Origin: Cellulophaga omnivescoria
GTDB lineage: Bacteria; Bacteroidota; Bacteroidia; Flavobacteriales; Flavobacteriaceae
DNA: 64,000 nucleotides
Direction: 5' to 3'
Assembly (NCBI RefSeq): GCF_001999725.1
Contig: NZ_MDDP01000023.1
Span: forward strand, 98,148-162,147
In this document: in pieces, positions 45,701 through 52,941 of the stretch
How positions within the stretch are numbered: position 1 is the stretch's first letter
How the letters are laid out: each line of letters begins with the position of its first letter
Position numbers and translations under genes: made by a program
The notes under the pieces: model-generated
What the model saw: only the letters and a program-made list of their open reading frames with translations
Told to the model about the DNA's origin: nothing
Databases searched by the model: none

Positions 45701-48123
45701 GGACCGTTATTTGCGCTGTAAGGAACAAGAATATTTCCTGTAGCTGCATCTAATAACTGAAAATTATAATTAGCTGGTACGTTAGTTACACTAATACTAC
45801 CATCTGTAGTACAAATAATATCTTCAACTGTTGCTCTAGGGTCTAAATCGTTTTTAAATACATTAAAGTAGAATCTTGTAAAACAACCATTTAAATAGTT
45901 AATTACTACTCTATATTGTCCTTCGTCTTCTGCATTAAATGTTTGGCCTGTTGCTACTTGGTTCCATGTGCAGGTTCCGTTTTTATTAGCACAATCTTCT
46001 ACTGAAGCCGTGCAACTACCTTCATCTAATTTTTCCCACTGTATGCTTGTAGCATCAGGAATATTAATGCTTATTGGTTCTATATCATTTAAACCACATA
46101 AAAATATTTTTGGTAATGGGTCACCATCAATAGGACAAATAGTTACTTCACCATCAACGGTGTTAGAAGTATCGTTTATTAAATCTATTATAGGGTTAGT
46201 TTGTGTGGTTCCAAAACGTGTTACAGTTATAACTTCTTGAAAACCTTTACAAGGATCTGCTATTATTTTATCTACAATATAAACTCCTATATCATCTACA
46301 ACAAGTGTACTTAAATCGCCATCTGGATTACCGTCGTTTAAGACAGTATCTCCACTGTCTATAACACCGTTTCCGTTTTCGTCTTTGTACCAAACATAAT
46401 CATCAAAACCATCACCAGAATCTAGAACTGCATCTGCGCCACAAATTTCTACATTTCTATTATAGTCACAGCTTTCTAAATCGTCTAATAAAAAGTTTGT
46501 TGCACCAGGTGTTGTAAATCCACAAGTATCAAAATCTGTAACACTTGGATCATCTGTAATTTCGTTAGAATTTATTACACCTCTATAGGTAGAATAGGCT
46601 AGGTTTTGAATAAGATCTGAACAAGCATCTATAAAATCAAAACAATTTTCTGCTACACGTACACGCATGCGTATGCTCTCTAAAGGTCCGCCTTGTACTA
46701 CTAGGTTATTTGGTATTGTAAACAATACTGTTCTTGTAGTAGGATCATAAGTATAGGATACACCCGCAGGCATCGTAATATTAGTTTCATCTAATGTTAC
46801 ATTTACAGGGAGTACATCTCTAATTGTGTAATTATCTGCATCATCATTACCCACATTTTGGAATGATAGAACGTAGTCTAAAACCTGACCTAGATTTACA
46901 CCTTGCCCCGTAATATCTGTGCCACCAATGTCCTCTACCCTTTTGGCTAAGTGCATTTGTGGTTCTATAATTTCTACATCAAAAGATGTAAAGAAAATAT
47001 CGTATTTATCTTGTGTAGAACTAGCTCTTAATATAGCACTAGTTTCATCATTTGGGATGGTAGACCAACCTGTATTAGGTATTGTAAAAAGGTCTGCATC
47101 CCATCCTAATGTATTTATACTGTTGGGGTTACGAGTAGTTACGATATTATTTTCAAAAGTGACATTACTGTCAAAAAAGTTGTTATTTCTATTTATGCTT
47201 CCCGTTGCTGTACCTAAAGGAGTAAAAGTTGGTCTTCCGCTTGCTTTTATAGATAAACCATCTCCTCCTAAACTGTTATCTCCTTCTAAAGTACTAACCC
47301 CTAGCCTTGCATTTACTGGGAAAGGAGCTGGTAATGTTGTAAAACCAGATACTGGAATATCTACAGATTCTCCAGATTTTATACCTGCATAGCCATCAAA
47401 AGTAGTAATGTATTTACCTGGATAAGTTGGGTTTTCATAAACAACAACCATTGTCCATCCACCAGAATATCCACCAGAGCCACTTGGTGCATCTCCAAGG
47501 CTAGCTCTTATATTTGCTACTGTATATTCTCCATTTGGGTCTGCTAGGCCTGCTACTATTGATGTAATATCTTTATAACTTGCATATGGACTATAGTATC
47601 CAAAATCAGAATCACCAAAACCATCAAAAAGAATGTCGTCTGCAGAGATATCTATATAGCTACCTCCTGGAGTTTTAAACTTAATGTTCCCAATATTACT
47701 TCTATCAGAGTCGCCATAAACAGCAGACCAATATAAACCAGCATACCTAACTCTAGAACAACTAGCGTCAGGTACTGTTAACTCTGCACTACTAGAGCTA
47801 AATGTAGATGGGTCACCATCTATATCTATGTATTGCATTGTCCAATTATCATTTGCTGTAGAGCTACTTCCTGTTTGGTTGTATGGGTCATTAGCAACCT
47901 TTGGATCTGATACATAAACCCATCTCCATCTTCCTCTTACTATTCTTCTTTCCCAATAACCTTCATCACCCTCACGGTTAACTATGTTATTTGCTATTAT
48001 AGTTAAGTCTCCACGAATGCTATTGTCATATCTGGGTTCAAAATTGTTCTTAACTTGACTAAATCCTGAATGAGATAAAGCTAAGAAAAGAATAATAAAT
48101 AATGATTTTAAAAACTTATTCAT
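33790..48123 (-). CDS. sprB: Giant SprB-like gliding-motility adhesin with T9SS type-B sorting domain
   Basis: 4777 residues, an uninterrupted frame of 14.3 kb. A signal peptide (SHSGFSQV, ~22 residues) is followed by a ~360-residue N-terminal domain, a DUF11-like domain (about 388-500: GQVLDYVLSFQNVGNDDADNYTIRDVLP) and a VWYKDENGNG module. From about 740 to 4600 come tandem SprB-type modules of ~80-90 residues, roughly 40 by eye. Each opens with a Cys motif such as CFGGNDG or CNSAEDG and closes with an NGTYTITVTDxxGC edge. A jelly-roll-like domain interrupts the array at about 1840-2030. The last ~90 residues (IPNFFTPNGDDVNNTWKP... to ...HFTLYR) are the CHU_C / type-B C-terminal domain read by T9SS. 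F. johnsoniae SprB, which moves along the cell surface during gliding, is longer (about 6500 residues). Its gene starts inside the upstream 60-residue ORF. Confidence 0.9.
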   Translation of the reverse strand: MNKFLKSLFIILFLALSHSGFSQVKNNFEPRYDNSIRGDLTIIANNIVNREGDEGYWERRIVRGRWRWVYVSDPKVANDPYNQTGSSSTANDNWTMQYIDIDGDPSTFSSSSAELTVPDASCSRVRYAGLYWSAVYGDSDRSNIGNIKFKTPGGSYIDISADDILFDGFGDSDFGYYSPYASYKDITSIVAGLADPNGEYTVANIRASLGDAPSGSGGYSGGWTMVVVYENPTYPGKYITTFDGYAGIKSGESVDIPVSGFTTLPAPFPVNARLGVSTLEGDNSLGGDGLSIKASGRPTFTPLGTATGSINRNNNFFDSNVTFENNIVTTRNPNSINTLGWDADLFTIPNTGWSTIPNDETSAILRASSTQDKYDIFFTSFDVEIIEPQMHLAKRVEDIGGTDITGQGVNLGQVLDYVLSFQNVGNDDADNYTIRDVLPVNVTLDETNITMPAGVSYTYDPTTRTVLFTIPNNLVVQGGPLESIRMRVRVAENCFDFIDACSDLIQNLAYSTYRGVINSNEITDDPSVTDFDTCGFTTPGATNFLLDDLESCDYNRNVEICGADAVLDSGDGFDDYVWYKDENGNGVIDSGDTVLNDGNPDGDLSTLVVDDIGVYIVDKIIADPCKGFQEVITVTRFGTTQTNPIIDLINDTSNTVDGEVTICPIDGDPLPKIFLCGLNDIEPISINIPDATSIQWEKLDEGSCTASVEDCANKNGTCTWNQVATGQTFNAEDEGQYRVVINYLNGCFTRFYFNVFKNDLDPRATVEDIICTTDGSISVTNVPANYNFQLLDAATGNILVPYSANNGPVFPITNNGAYTVEMRQQGVVDGCVFRLEDIGVLRRDYVVNITTKDTDCNGLGEIRISAEDVEPQYYFSISQGGVEVDTFGPTNDNDHTFEGLNDGVYDVTVSTDNGCTLTREVTINDVSDLAGSALTTKSIDCTDGTISVTATGGIANPSYSYAIWSKDGVDLYPSPFSLSDIPASAYQTTSDFNFSAAEAGTYEFIVVGSNNCYIITNEATIDIAPAITYNPNITDESCFGAEDGSYDINITNSNGYTLSYSLLYPDGTTTSINNSGSFSSLPQGNYILTITQTIGGTSCDFDEPFTIGGPTNGVTGDAVLVDDYTCLQEATIQAQNVAGGAAPYEYSIDGVNFNSGVGADTFANLTNGSYTITIRDANMCTFVTNEIVIDALNPPTDLDFTATAPNCPTQTSNVTVTVANGTAPYVFDIIAPTAITATSTTGNTATFNGLAPNTYTFRVTDDKGCEYEESFTIRPVNPIVVTGRLVSNVSCFNNTDGEAEFTVTGFNSTYSYTITGPTTVPAGTAVNNTLISLGNLDNGTYTIIVTDTETNCTATTDVTINEPTAALTLTVNESQPTCTTDGSVVLTATGGWGSNSFTITYPDGTTTFTNGTGTFNNLNQTGTFNVSVEDANGCIVTSNFDLDPSVAPTLEIVPNNDCFTAAAGLELTANVIAGGDGSYQYRINGGAYNANNVFSGLNPGTYTIDVIDGNNCTGTASITVNPELTVTATADNITACATDAIVTITPAGGSGVNYVYAIVPDGATPVATDFTNVNPRTVTTGAGDYDVYVRDNNGTGTFCEAMYDLNIAQDPALTVSTTSTDILCSGEAQSTITITAGGGEAPYQYSIDGGTTYQPTNTFNNLPANSYNIVVRDANNCEITDTHTITEPFTLSASAAVTALYECNPTTGAEVRITNAQGGTPAYEYSFDGGVNYSTNPISNLLPGTHTLFIRDANLCTYEMTVTVDEAPEAPTFSPSIAYDCEGLGEITVTPSSTDFDYVYSINGSFNTPDNTSNVFTDVAAGTHTIRVDYTSNATPTPSNLLSEDFGVGANTSITQIDPLYCYEPQDGTVRPCDPGVHTRINDGEYSVTQAIASPFSTWRSPNDHTGNANGRFLAINVGGVAGVGGIVYAKRGIEVIPNRDITISTWAYNLLRTGESGGDPTIEIQLVDAGGTVINSVSTGNIPKNNNANDWHNYIVTLNPGANTNLDIVIRTNSAVVNGNDIAIDDIQAFQLPEVCSSSVTFDVVVEAGKAFTANITNPKNISCFGGNDGEFVINAANFGAGGFEYSLDGGTTYAGPFTTSQSVTGLTAQNYTIEVRDVDDNACSIPLTQELTEPTAITVTASITDEFTCNNTGATITAVANGGTPTYNYQLEIYNTVTTSYTVFRAYQTSAIFIDVPANAANENYIVRVQDNNLCTNAITPAVTVTAPEVPTFTVTPTACYSGENDGEIQVDVTSIPGNGNFQFSINGRAWITPTPATATSYTFTNLANGTYTIDVKDGYGCVGVQETVVLNPVINADIDVVHVSSCADGSITVDATGGDGNLAYAFVPTGTPVTAADFSNVNNYSVAAIDAGDYDVYVWDNNAADPHCEYMETVTVNPATPLTYNAVPTDPTCHDGTGTIAITVTSGIAPYTYQIIDLDNGGASNETTTNVINNTKTFFNLAPGNYTINVTDASGCTIETTPVLINNPDELVTDIESILSGNCDPATGFRFLNYTTTLNGTLEFSHDGGTTWQTSDEFNAPTYTLTSGDAVDPSIRTVDASGNTLCRLDLPRYIISYPLDNLDITILPIVVNCNELQVSVQGNQGTAPYQYTYTDDPVNFDATTPINPWTTPAKGLSDPHTFTGLIPGRTYVFYVRDANGCVRQSDVNVNDIITLPLEITSTSVPACFGMTNGSITYTITDNQLPYGTEYRWEVFNMITGTPVSVANSGGNIPFSSPQTVTVSGLGAGEYFIQVTERDSGVDSCISASENLLLEELDDITATLNKIQDISCATPGLIEIQNINGGGGTYTFTVTGPAPFTTITGTTDNPIEIPANSPAGTYNVTIQDQYSCAKNLGDVIMTLTPNPTIDSIDVNNCAIPNTLQVNASSTAAQILYSIDGGLTYVDNGGLFTNLAVGTYNISIKDSNGCVATDSATIYPVLEANVSLTKLMDCNPGTAEITIEAINGSGDYDYEITNGLGTVVARTALATNPLVATVTVVDTYTVIVYDNNTSGPECFRRFTIEVPAAVTPIFTHTFTDITCNSAEDGTITLYQTDNGINPLTYTITPAVVGSLNPATNTFENLPPNTYTVTATGTNGCTTDITNIVISEPNPIVIVNADVVEFGCTPTSGNTNSNASITIDNTAANITGGSNTYVIYEFINDNNTVATGDDTIVQSGSSNVYIETNTAGGSYTINVYDDKGCVGTIEADIAPYDELLTATATITGDITCDPGTDGEITISVTSTANDTSKFEYSIDNGTTWQTTVSHTNPEIFTGLGVGTHNFLIRHADTGCIITTSETITSPDVLELDATVLSNVICFGGNDGSVEFNLHDDANVTYANGVTFTVYDAVTNNVVQALASDLDGNFVVNSLIAGTYYIEVQQTPDPRCTYTQAFTITGPNAAITAATEVTPVTCMGNDGVIEVINAAGGWGDYVYFVDVATNPAPVYPTDYVSNPKFSGLAGAAAPAGTDYQVWIADKNGCIVQLADVNLVTPDPITATLRVNQENCTNLEGEIEVINTVGGQGSNYTYQLIKDGTPVGSPQTTTIFSGLGAGSYTVLINDQWSCDFTTLATVLYEEINVSTTVAKPIDCTVDPGGQITVNVTGGSTNLEFVATLPISGSTITNTTGVFTGLTEVGLYSFVVRDLDTSAPICEKTVTQELVDKVDPILLASTIENVSCFGLSNGSITANLDPATNVDPIYNYNLYDATGTILLAGPQTSPTFTGLAAAFYQVEVVSAKECAVIQTVEVTQPTELLISAVATDFACAPNNTVNTATITVTIEDGATTPGTPSGTSPYLYSIDNVNFQTGNTFTVTDTGVTQTITVYVKDNNSCPQTTTVTIEPINKFTAVVTKNADISCAGPEEVTITVTDNGDGTNVYTYELLPIGNTNATQTGTPTYNTATFELTAIGGYVFRITDTNTGCYVDTDVYDIAPYDLIKVSARASSPVTCFGDTNGEIEVTVTDATAPFTYSVLNADGTLTGINGNATANTFTIPGLSGGNYYVAVTEDNAPFCTEDSNVITIASPDMALTATITQNAAVTCDDNAGEVTVNPTGGYAPYDIVLRNNTTAVETTFTDVNSASYVGLSAGTYTVTITDDSGCIYTNNITLNPAIPITADITPLTQMLTCFGDSNGSVSAINVLNGEGVYTYQLNVYDNAGITLLYSSTPQANPMFNNLGAGVYTITVADGWNCDVETVQAVITEPTDITGSLVQVSQLTCVDPAEIRLTATGGTAPYEFSVDGISFTPMSGGDTHTFTVIEGVYQYYIRDNFNCGNILSNKVTIDAVPPLQIVLDETAAVINCNGESTASINATAIGGLGNYNYELLDNPTSTSPLQGPQTSGVFRNLGIGTYYIRATSDGGCENVSRAITIIEPAPLVVENEEFTDVLCFGEENGTITVEVSGGTGEIKYSITPNLDQFDTKNVFTDLAPGVYDVIAQDENGCFTTFNFTISEPSAIQLSTTTTGETCTGNEDGMATVTITGGTAPYSTSLDSNDPADYVLDRVDFTGLTSGTHVILVKDANGCDTNIVIDIAPGVNLKATATPIYECSTDTPTNYLDVVLEDNTITDVLYGLDTTDPGAMQLTPDFTNMSAGNHYLHILHANGCSETIDFTVADFEPLTLVLENRNINEITAIAAGGNPKYTFYLEGNNNGEDNTFRIRKTDTYTVVVVDENGCEATQDIFIEFIDIEIPNFFTPNGDDVNNTWKPKNTEGFPNILTIIYDRYGRELYRMGADDKGWDGTYDNKELPSGDYWYTIKLKDEVDDREFVGHFTLYR

Positions 48124-48298
48124 TAGGTTGAATGTTTTTAGTGTTTGTTGGTGAGTAATTAGTTTGAGTTGAGTTGTTTGTTGTTATACTGTCATTGAAT
48201 TTTACAGTATACTTATTGGTATTTTTTGTGTTAGCTAATGCAATACACGTAAGCAATAGTGCACAAAAAAGTATTATTTTAGAAAAAATCTTATCCAT
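48116..48298 (-). CDS. 60-residue secreted small protein, coupled to sprD and sprB
   Basis: The ATG at 48298 shares its A with the stop codon of the upstream SprD-like gene (TAATG), and the stop overlaps the sprB start by 8 bases. This strongly implies translational coupling and a real gene. An in-frame ATG at 48334 (MDYESYSKQHSV) lies inside the upstream gene and is less likely. Residues 1-22 (MDKIFSKIILFCALLLTCIALA) are a signal peptide. The mature ~38 residues are rich in Thr, Asn and Ser (KNTNKYTVKFNDSITTNNST) with no lipobox. I recognise no family. Confidence 0.72.
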   Translation of the reverse strand: MDKIFSKIILFCALLLTCIALANTKNTNKYTVKFNDSITTNNSTQTNYSPTNTKNIQPNE

Positions 48299-50427
48299 TA
48301 CGCTATGTTGTTTTGAGTAACTCTCATAATCCACATACGGTCTTGGTAAGAGCTGTTAATTTTAGAATAGTATGATAGTAAAGCATTGTTCCAAGTACCA
48401 TGCTTTTTTAAGTAAACATATCTGTAATTGTTTTCAGGATTTATAAAATAGCTAGCGTGTAAACCTTGTTTGTTAAGTAACTTAACAAAGTTGTTAGCAT
48501 TTTTGGCACTTGCAAATACATTAGCAATAATGTAATATCCTGCATCTACTCCATTAAATTTTACAATTTTTGGAGTTGGGTAAGTATTAGCAACGTTATC
48601 TTTTTGTACTGGATTTCTAAACTTAGGGTTGTCATTACTGTATTTATCCCTGGTTTGGGTTTTATCTTTTGTAGTTGCTGCATAACCTGTATTGTTGTAT
48701 CTACTGTCTAGGTTAGAGCTATTATCTACATTCATAATCCACATATCATAATCGTATGCGCCATTAAGTTTTGAGTTATGTGCTGCTTCTGCTTCTTTCC
48801 AAGTATCATATCTTTCTAGATACACATACTTTAAATTTGTTTTTGGATCTTTTATATAATCTGCTGATAAGCCATTATCTTCAAGATCTTTTATAAACTT
48901 GTTTAAGTATCCTTGGCCCTTATATACGTTTGCTATTACATAGTAACCATCTTGTACACCACTTAAATGTTTAAATTTTCTTCTTTTTATTGTAGAAGCA
49001 TTTGTTTTAACTGTAGTTGTTTTTTGGTTATTTGCTATTGCTGTGTTTGTATTGGTAGCATCTGTAGCCACAGTTGCATTTTCAATAGTGTTATTAGTAG
49101 CATTTTGGTAGCCAGAAGTTGAGGTTTTTGGAGCAACAACTGTTGTTGCATCTTTTTCTATACCACTTGGTTTATTAGTAGTGTTTTCTGCAACTGCATT
49201 TTCATCATTATTAATGAAATACATTTTTTTAGCTCTCTCTTCTAAATCTGGTCTTTTACCTTGAGTTTCACTACGTACCATACGTAACACTCTTTCAAAC
49301 CTTTTTTCTAGATCTCTTTGTCTGTTTACTTCTAAAGAATCTTGTCTGTACATTAACTCTGCCAAAACTTGATCATTTTCAGCTAAACGTTTTTTAAGTT
49401 CTTCAAATTTTTCAGATTCTAATTCTTCGTCTAAGTTGGTATCTTCTTCATTAAAAGCAAGTTCATTATCGTTATCATCTTCTAACATTACTCTGTCTTC
49501 TGTTAAATTTGGAGTAAATGAGTATGCAACTGATATTTCATGTGTTACACCAAAATTATCTAAATCACCAGAAATACCTTTTTCCATAGTATAGCCTAAT
49601 GATAATCGTTTGTTTAGATTAAAACCTAAACCTGCAGCGGCACCATAATGGTCATCATAACCAACTTGGGCCCATCCAAGTTTAGGTAAATCTAATATAA
49701 GGCTTCCACCAAGTACAACATCTTCTTGTCCGCCTTTACGTACTCTAGCCAAAGGCATTAATCTACCTTGTTCTAAAATACCAGATGTTTTATCAAACTG
49801 ATGTGTATATTGTAGGTGACCAGAGAAAGTTTTATCTGCAAATTCTGTAATAGATTCGCTTGTTTTTAAGTTATAATCAAATAAGTTTTCGGCATATAAA
49901 CCAATATCAAACTTACCATAAGACAAGTTAACACCAGGCTGAAACTGTAGTAAATTGTCTCTTTGACCGTTTAAAAATGGATCATCTGGATCTGCGGCGT
50001 TTACTCTACTTTTATCTAAACCACTAGCGTAGTAAGACATATTTGCTCCAAAAGTAAAGTTACTTTTGTCGTTAAGTTTTACGCCATAAGCATAGTTAGC
50101 AAGTACACCGTAATTTGTTAGTGTACCGGCTGTTTGTTGGTATATACTTAAACCTAAACCTGTACGGTCATTAATACGTCCACTATAGCTTAAAAAGTAG
50201 TTTTGATTGTTATCTGTAAATTCTACCGATTGGTTTCTATGCAATAAGTTTATGTACGACTTATCTTCCCTAACCGTAGAAAACGTAGGGTTTATTAAGA
50301 ACCTATTGTATTTTAATAGGTTCTGCGATGGAACATCGTATGATAGGTATGGATTAACCTCTTGGGCACTAACATTGGCTAGCACCATCACTAATAATAG
50401 AAAGTATATGTACTTAAACTTAAACAT
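48298..50427 (-). CDS. sprD: PorP/SprF-family protein with two C-terminal SPOR-like repeats (SprD position)
   Basis: 709 residues with a signal peptide (LANVSAQEV). Residues 25-310 form a PorP/SprF-type outer-membrane barrel (RFLINPTFSTVREDKSYINLLHRNQ). A charged coiled linker (about 320-410) and an Asn/Thr-rich linker follow. Two homologous modules end the protein, at about 487-565 (DGYYVIANVYKGQGYLNKFIKDLEDNGLSADYI) and 624-705 (AGYYIIANVFASAKNANNFVKLL). They resemble SPOR peptidoglycan-binding domains. The gene order sprC-sprD-sprB-sprF of F. johnsoniae supports the symbol, which rests on position rather than sequence comparison. It lies 6 bases after the sprC-like gene. Confidence 0.75.
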   Translation of the reverse strand: MFKFKYIYFLLLVMVLANVSAQEVNPYLSYDVPSQNLLKYNRFLINPTFSTVREDKSYINLLHRNQSVEFTDNNQNYFLSYSGRINDRTGLGLSIYQQTAGTLTNYGVLANYAYGVKLNDKSNFTFGANMSYYASGLDKSRVNAADPDDPFLNGQRDNLLQFQPGVNLSYGKFDIGLYAENLFDYNLKTSESITEFADKTFSGHLQYTHQFDKTSGILEQGRLMPLARVRKGGQEDVVLGGSLILDLPKLGWAQVGYDDHYGAAAGLGFNLNKRLSLGYTMEKGISGDLDNFGVTHEISVAYSFTPNLTEDRVMLEDDNDNELAFNEEDTNLDEELESEKFEELKKRLAENDQVLAELMYRQDSLEVNRQRDLEKRFERVLRMVRSETQGKRPDLEERAKKMYFINNDENAVAENTTNKPSGIEKDATTVVAPKTSTSGYQNATNNTIENATVATDATNTNTAIANNQKTTTVKTNASTIKRRKFKHLSGVQDGYYVIANVYKGQGYLNKFIKDLEDNGLSADYIKDPKTNLKYVYLERYDTWKEAEAAHNSKLNGAYDYDMWIMNVDNSSNLDSRYNNTGYAATTKDKTQTRDKYSNDNPKFRNPVQKDNVANTYPTPKIVKFNGVDAGYYIIANVFASAKNANNFVKLLNKQGLHASYFINPENNYRYVYLKKHGTWNNALLSYYSKINSSYQDRMWIMRVTQNNIA

Positions 50428-50433
50428 TTTAAA

Positions 50434-52689
50434 TTATCTTATAATTGTTATAGTCCCTTGTTTTTGACCACCTTTATCATCTAAAATCTTATAATAAAAC
50501 ACCATATTTTGCTTAGGAAAACTCATTGTTGAAGTAGGCCAATTGTTTTTATAACCTTTTTCATTTAAAATTTCCTCACCGTTACTGTTGTAAATAATAA
50601 CAGTTGCATTAGGGTTGTTAGAGTAAGAGTTAGGTAATACCCAAAGGTCATTTTTACCGTCACCGTTAGGTGTTACTACGTTAGGAACGTTAAAAGTATC
50701 TTTGTATTCAACTGTAAATTGTTTAATAATTTCACAGTCATCTATCTTTGCTATAAGCGTATAAGTCCCTTCTGCCGTAATTGTTACAGATGAGCTTGTG
50801 CTTAATTCTACATTAGCTGCATCTAACCACTGGTAACTTGTACCACCGTTTGCAGATATTGTTTTAGTTTGTCCTTCTATAAGAATAACTGGGTCTGCGC
50901 TGTCTAGCGTAATTAAATCTTCGTTTAAAGGAGAAATAACAACTTCGTTAGAACGTAACGGACAGCCATTTTTTAGTACTTCTAGAACAAATGTTCCTGT
51001 TTCTGTACTGCTTAAAGTTTCATCTGTATTATTATAACTAACACCATCTTTGTACCAAGTAAAGGTTTCACCGGCTAATGCTGTTGTTGTACTTAATACT
51101 ACCGGATTGCTTGGATTACAAAAAGTAGTAGTACTTGCTGTAATAGCCACGGTTTCTGATGTTAATAATATAACGCCTAAAGTGTTAGAATCTGTAGCGC
51201 TGTAACCACTTATGCTTGCATTTAAAGTATAATCTCCGTTTGCAGTAATATCTGATAGTGCAATGGCATTGTTGGTTTCGCCAGAAATTGCTACACCATC
51301 TTTTTTCCATTGGTATGTAAATTCATTTTTAAGATCTGCTGTAACATCTGTCTTTGTACCATCTGCGGCAACGGCTTCAATTGTTTTTACATCTAATGTT
51401 GTTGTTGTGTTTTGGCAGTCTGTGTAAGCCGCTGTATAATCTATTGCTATGTTAAAAGAAGCCGGACTTACTACTGTTGTTTTATCAGAATCTATTGTAA
51501 AAGGACAGCTACCACCATTATCTGCAATACGAGCAAAGTATTCACCAGCACTATTTACCACTAATGTATTTGTAGTCTCTCCACTAAGTACTACTCCATC
51601 TTTGTACCAAGCATAAGTTACAGCTGTACTGCTACTAGTTACTTGTAATGTTTTAGTTTTAGTTGGTAAAATAACAAGGTTAGCTTCATTATCTCTTGTT
51701 AATGTAACATTAGATGCAGTTGTTATAGAAATAGCTGCAGAACGCTCTAAACAAGCTCCTGGGCCACTTATTTCTACTGCATAGTTACCTTCAAAACCTG
51801 CAGTAGCGCCATCTACTGTGTATGTATGGTTATCTACAGTTGGTGATGTAATAGCAACATCATCCTTATACCAAACATACGTTAAGCCTTGGCCAGATAT
51901 GTTTGCAGTAAGTGTTTCTGTTTCTGTAGAACAAAGACTAGTTTTAGACGGTGTATTTAATGCAACTCCTAAACTTGTGCCTGTTGTTACTTCTATAATA
52001 TTTGAGTCTGTACTTGCAGATCCAGAACATATTGTTCCATAATCTATCTGTACAGAATACATACCTGCTTCTGTTGTAGTTAATGATGGACCTTTTTCAG
52101 ATAATAAAGTTCCACTTTTATACCAATTGTATTTGTAAGTACTTGCATTTGGTACGTTGTGTGGTGCCATGGTGATTGCTGTACCGTCGCAAACTTCTAT
52201 AGTACCACCAGATGGTATATTACCGTTACCATCTTGACTCATTAATATTGGTGAGTTAAAGTCTACATAGTACATAGAATAAGGGCCGGCAACAGGACTC
52301 ACTTTTTCTGGACTTGTACTCTTTACTCGTATTTTGTAATTTTCTCCTCTAGTGTCTGTAGGTAAAGCAAATTGAATATTGAAATCGTAATTAGAATTTT
52401 TATCATCTAAAGTGGCAAGAGCTACGGGACTACCAAAGTTGCCATTTGAGTCAGATAATTCTAATATAAATTTGTTGTCGCTGTTTACAGCAGGTGCATT
52501 AATCCAGGTAAAGTTTACCCAGTAAGAGTTAAATCCGGAAGATGCACATGCGGCAGTCCATCCGCTTGTACCGCCACCACTTGGATCGGCAATTGGTTCG
52601 GGAGCATTTAAGATTTGGGCTGTTGTTGTTAGCGAGTAGCTAAATAACAATAAAAGTACCAAAAGAGCTGTAGTAGGTGTTGTTCTCAT
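50434..52689 (-). CDS. sprC: Secreted multi-domain protein with T9SS type-B C-terminal domain (SprC position)
   Basis: 751 residues with a signal peptide (SLTTTAQIL). An N-terminal sandwich domain (about 40-150) is followed by several Ig/PKD-like modules carrying 'YxWYKDG' motifs (VYKYNWYKSG, LTYVWYKDDV, VTYAWYKDGV, FTYQWKKDGV, ETFTWYKDGV), and a Trp-containing SYQWLDAAN module. The final ~90 residues (NVPNVVTPNGDGKNDLWVLP... to ...GTITIIR) are a type-B sorting domain for T9SS. It is the promoter-proximal gene of the gliding operon. The symbol sprC follows from F. johnsoniae gene order; I could not compare the sequences. Confidence 0.72.
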   Translation of the reverse strand: MRTTPTTALLVLLLLFSYSLTTTAQILNAPEPIADPSGGGTSGWTAACASSGFNSYWVNFTWINAPAVNSDNKFILELSDSNGNFGSPVALATLDDKNSNYDFNIQFALPTDTRGENYKIRVKSTSPEKVSPVAGPYSMYYVDFNSPILMSQDGNGNIPSGGTIEVCDGTAITMAPHNVPNASTYKYNWYKSGTLLSEKGPSLTTTEAGMYSVQIDYGTICSGSASTDSNIIEVTTGTSLGVALNTPSKTSLCSTETETLTANISGQGLTYVWYKDDVAITSPTVDNHTYTVDGATAGFEGNYAVEISGPGACLERSAAISITTASNVTLTRDNEANLVILPTKTKTLQVTSSSTAVTYAWYKDGVVLSGETTNTLVVNSAGEYFARIADNGGSCPFTIDSDKTTVVSPASFNIAIDYTAAYTDCQNTTTTLDVKTIEAVAADGTKTDVTADLKNEFTYQWKKDGVAISGETNNAIALSDITANGDYTLNASISGYSATDSNTLGVILLTSETVAITASTTTFCNPSNPVVLSTTTALAGETFTWYKDGVSYNNTDETLSSTETGTFVLEVLKNGCPLRSNEVVISPLNEDLITLDSADPVILIEGQTKTISANGGTSYQWLDAANVELSTSSSVTITAEGTYTLIAKIDDCEIIKQFTVEYKDTFNVPNVVTPNGDGKNDLWVLPNSYSNNPNATVIIYNSNGEEILNEKGYKNNWPTSTMSFPKQNMVFYYKILDDKGGQKQGTITIIR

Positions 52690-52908
52690 GAGATGATTTT
52701 TTTTGTAACTATTTATTGTCTGGGGACATAGTTAGTTAGATTAAACGTTTAAAATTTTGCAAACATTTTAACGCGTGTGCGAAATTTGCTTAAACAAATA
52801 TGGTTGTTTATAACTTGTTCATAAATTTATTGTTGTAGTAGTATTTAAATATGTTGTGAAAATGGCTTTATTGTATGGTGACCGATTTTTTAAGGCCTAT
52901 AATTAATC

Positions 52909-52916
52909 TAATTTTG
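52909..52916 (+). promoter_or_regulatory. Bacteroidota -7 promoter element for glnS
   Basis: TAATTTTG matches TAnnTTTG, 25 bases before the glnS ATG. Confidence 0.5.
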
Positions 52917-52941
52917 TACCTTTACAGCTTAATTTTATCCT

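Noticed and set aside
46919..47392. 157-residue antisense ORF inside the giant adhesin gene, and similar antisense ORFs at 36613-46240
   Set aside because: They oppose a clearly coding 4777-residue frame, lack start context, and have Ser/Ile/Cys-rich composition typical of reverse-strand shadows.
33790..48123. Possible CRISPR array or DNA tandem repeats in the giant gene
   Set aside because: Repetition is at the protein-module level; no short identical direct repeats with regular spacers were found.
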